The notes under the pieces were generated by a model, which was not told the DNA's origin, did no database searches, and was given only the letters and a program-made list of their open reading frames with translations. Source: Undivivens sp041652635 (GTDB lineage: Bacteria > Omnitrophota > Gorgyraeia > Gygaellales > Profunditerraquicolaceae). Taken from it: a DNA stretch of 6,976 nucleotides. The DNA lies in contig JBAZGW010000076.1 of NCBI GenBank assembly GCA_041652635.1, forward strand, positions 1 to 6,976. Reading direction: 5' to 3'. Each line of letters begins with the position of its first letter. The stretch's first letter is position 1. Shown one piece after another: positions 5,246-6,976 of the stretch. A program made the translations under genes and the position numbers.

Positions 5246-6064
5246 ATGACTTGTAGGGTCGCAGGTTTTCTGGCAGCGTTCGTGCTCTTGGCGCAGATGC
5301 AGGCAATGTCTTTTTCCGGCGGTCAACTTCAGTCGACTTTGCAGGATCAGGCGCGCGCGTATCGCGTGGAAGGACTGCGTTATCAAAAGGAAGGTAATTT
5401 GGAACAGGCGTCAGCCTGTTATCAGAAGGCCATCTCACTGAACCCCAATTTCGTGGAAGCGTATAACGACCTCGGTATCCTTTATGAGGCTAACGGCAGG
5501 CTGGAGAGAGCCAAGGATATGTACCTGCGCGCTATCGAAGTCGCGCCTAATTACCCGAGCAGTTACGCCAATATGGCGCTGCTTTACGAAGGCCAGGGGG
5601 ATTATATAAACGCCGTGTTGTATTGGATAAAAAGAGCAACCTTGGGCGGTCCGGGTGATCCTTGGGCGGATAAGGCCAGGAAAAGACTTGAGGGGATAGC
5701 CAGTGTTTATCCTGAGGCTTACGGGAAGATAGAGTCCCGTTATAAAGCAAATTTACAGAAAGAAATGATACAGGCTTCACCGGCCGGCGCTGTTGCGGTA
5801 TACAGCGACCTGGGCAGCGATCTATACGAGACCGGTTCAGAGCAAGCGCCGGTAACGTTGTTTGAAGATGAGCTTACAGAGGATCAGAAGTCGCTGGATA
5901 ACAGAAGCCGGGCGATCACCTATCTTACCCGCGCCAGGGAAAGCTATAATAAAGGGGAATACGTAACCGCATTAAAAGAAGCTACCGTAGCGGAATATCT
6001 CGATTCTTCCAACAAAGATATTAGTTCCTTTATTGAACAGGTTCGCAGGACGCTTTTACAATAA
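5246..6064 (+). CDS. Exported tetratricopeptide-repeat protein
   Basis: 272 residues from ATG 5246. The N terminus looks like a Sec signal peptide: Arg4, a hydrophobic core (about residues 5-16) and a likely cut near QAMS (19-22); there is no lipobox cysteine, so a soluble periplasmic or secreted protein is expected. Three TPR units follow in register: about 35-68 (ending ISLNPN), 69-102 (YNDLGILYEANGRLERA, ending IEVAPN) and 103-136 (YANMALLYEGQGDY). A less regular acidic linker (about 137-220) leads to a further TPR-like helix pair near 223-256 (ARESYNKGEYVTALKEA). TPRs are protein-binding scaffolds; no enzyme domain is visible and the partner is unknown. The gene has its own promoter and Shine-Dalgarno and lies 40 bp before polA, so the two may be cotranscribed. 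Nothing links it directly to acetyl-CoA synthesis except position. Confidence 0.85.
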   Translation: MTCRVAGFLAAFVLLAQMQAMSFSGGQLQSTLQDQARAYRVEGLRYQKEGNLEQASACYQKAISLNPNFVEAYNDLGILYEANGRLERAKDMYLRAIEVAPNYPSSYANMALLYEGQGDYINAVLYWIKRATLGGPGDPWADKARKRLEGIASVYPEAYGKIESRYKANLQKEMIQASPAGAVAVYSDLGSDLYETGSEQAPVTLFEDELTEDQKSLDNRSRAITYLTRARESYNKGEYVTALKEATVAEYLDSSNKDISSFIEQVRRTLLQ

Positions 6065-6104
6065 GGACTACGAGTTACCATACCTTTCCTGAATGTTTTA
6101 ATTA

Positions 6105-6976
6105 ATGCATACATCCAAGCAGTTGTATTTGTTTGACGCCACCGCATTCTATTACCGCGCATTTTACGCCCTTCAGGGGTTAAGCACTTCTTCCGGATTG
6201 CCTGTAGGCGCAGTCTACGGTTTCATTAATATGCTGAATAAGGTGCTGAAGTCCGGTAAAGCCGGATCCGCTGTTTTATGTTTTGACGTCTCCAGGCAGA
6301 CATTCCGTTCAGAGAAATTCGCCGAATACAAGATACAGCGCCCGCCTATGCCGGAAGGTTTGATTTCGCAGCTGCCTTTGATAAAAGAAGCGGTGCAGGC
6401 GTACCGCTTATGCGCGTGCGAATTGAAAGGTTATGAAGCCGACGATCTGCTCGCGGCTTTAAGCATCAAGGCGTCCGCCGCCGGTATCGAGAATGTTATC
6501 GTGAGCCCGGATAAGGATATTTTACAGTTGGCCGGAGCGCGCACGGCGGTCTTAAACCCGTATAAGGGCAACGGCGTTGTTTACGACAGCGCCGCGGTGG
6601 AAAAAGATTTCGGCGTCCCTCCGCGGTTAATTCCGCAGGCTTTGGCTTTGATGGGGGACCAGAGCGATAATATTCCGGGTGTCCCGGGGATCGGGCAGAA
6701 GACGGCTATTTCTTTACTGCGGGAATTCGGTTCCCTGGATGAGATACTCGCTCATTCGGAACGCATCAGGCAGGAGAAGATCAGGGATGCGGTGATCGCC
6801 AACAGGGAGAGGATCGCACTGAATTTAGAACTGGTATTGCTTGACGGAAGCGCGCCGGTGGACCTGGACACGGACGCTTACAGGATCCGGGAGCCCGACT
6901 ACGAGAAACTACGCGATATCTTTACCCGTCTGGAATTCCGTTCATTATTGAAGACATTACCCGCGCGAGTTGGCGC
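6105..6976 (+). CDS. polA: DNA polymerase I, 5'-3' exonuclease domain (3' end cut off)
   Basis: The frame is open to the right edge, giving 290 residues that cover the whole flap/5'-3' exonuclease domain of Pol I, which removes RNA primers and repairs nicks. Metal-binding acidic residues are in place: Asp11 (YLFDATAFYYRAFYA), Asp61 (LCFDVSRQTFR), Glu111, Asp113 and Asp114 (GYEADDLLA), Asp136 and Asp138 (SPDKDILQL), and Asp185 and Asp188 (MGDQSDNIPGVPGIG). The helix-hairpin-helix GVPGIGQKTA spans 192-201. The conserved YKIQRPPMPEGL segment (75-86) is also typical. ATG 6105 is the first in-frame start after an in-frame TAA at 6099. It has no obvious Shine-Dalgarno, so initiation is probably weak or leaderless-like. 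Whether the proofreading and polymerase domains follow cannot be seen here; a stand-alone exonuclease is possible but less likely. Confidence 0.93.
   Translation, partial: MHTSKQLYLFDATAFYYRAFYALQGLSTSSGLPVGAVYGFINMLNKVLKSGKAGSAVLCFDVSRQTFRSEKFAEYKIQRPPMPEGLISQLPLIKEAVQAYRLCACELKGYEADDLLAALSIKASAAGIENVIVSPDKDILQLAGARTAVLNPYKGNGVVYDSAAVEKDFGVPPRLIPQALALMGDQSDNIPGVPGIGQKTAISLLREFGSLDEILAHSERIRQEKIRDAVIANRERIALNLELVLLDGSAPVDLDTDAYRIREPDYEKLRDIFTRLEFRSLLKTLPARVG

Noticed and set aside
6065..6104. Separate polA promoter (TTACCA...TAATTA)
   Set aside because: Weak matches in a 40-bp A/T-rich gap; cotranscription with the TPR gene is simpler.

Overview
The window holds seven protein genes, all on the + strand. 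It looks like a bacterial chromosome segment from a lineage with the Wood-Ljungdahl (reductive acetyl-CoA) pathway. The 5' end carries a C-terminal folD fragment, a small DMT/DUF486 membrane protein, a metF-type methylenetetrahydrofolate reductase, a short FAD-dependent oxidoreductase and a full-length acetyl-CoA synthase (acsB). The 3' end carries a secreted TPR protein and the N-terminal 290 residues of DNA polymerase I.

Region by region: 1-645 is folD, cut by the left edge. 654-980 is the membrane protein, whose stop overlaps the metF start (ATGA at 977-980). 977-1855 is metF. 1856-1981 is a 126-bp gap dominated by a long imperfect inverted repeat (1864-1940). 1982-2908 is the oxidoreductase and 2930-5116 is acsB, with a 21-bp gap and a good Shine-Dalgarno between them. 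5117-5245 holds possible small hairpins and then a convincing sigma70-type promoter (5185-5212) that starts a new transcription unit. 5246-6064 is the TPR protein and 6105-6976 is polA, cut by the right edge.

How the genes fit together: FolD makes 5,10-methylene-THF, MetF reduces it to 5-methyl-THF, and AcsB condenses a methyl group (delivered by a corrinoid protein not in the window) with CO and CoA to give acetyl-CoA. Methyl-branch and carbonyl-branch genes are thus placed together. The flavoprotein between metF and acsB is a plausible but unproven electron-transfer partner. CODH, the corrinoid protein, methyltransferase and MetV are not present here and may lie upstream.

Taxonomy is inference. 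The bacterial-length acsB (728 aa, with the N-terminal CODH-binding region) rules against an archaeon. Acetyl-CoA synthase next to a TPR protein and polA, with moderate-to-high GC, would suit an uncultured phylum such as Candidatus Omnitrophota, but other Wood-Ljungdahl bacteria are not excluded. I see no mobile element, CRISPR array, tRNA or rRNA. The core system is known. The less ordinary points are the degenerate NAD-binding motif of the oxidoreductase, the metF/oxidoreductase inverted repeat and a recurring 11-bp palindrome.
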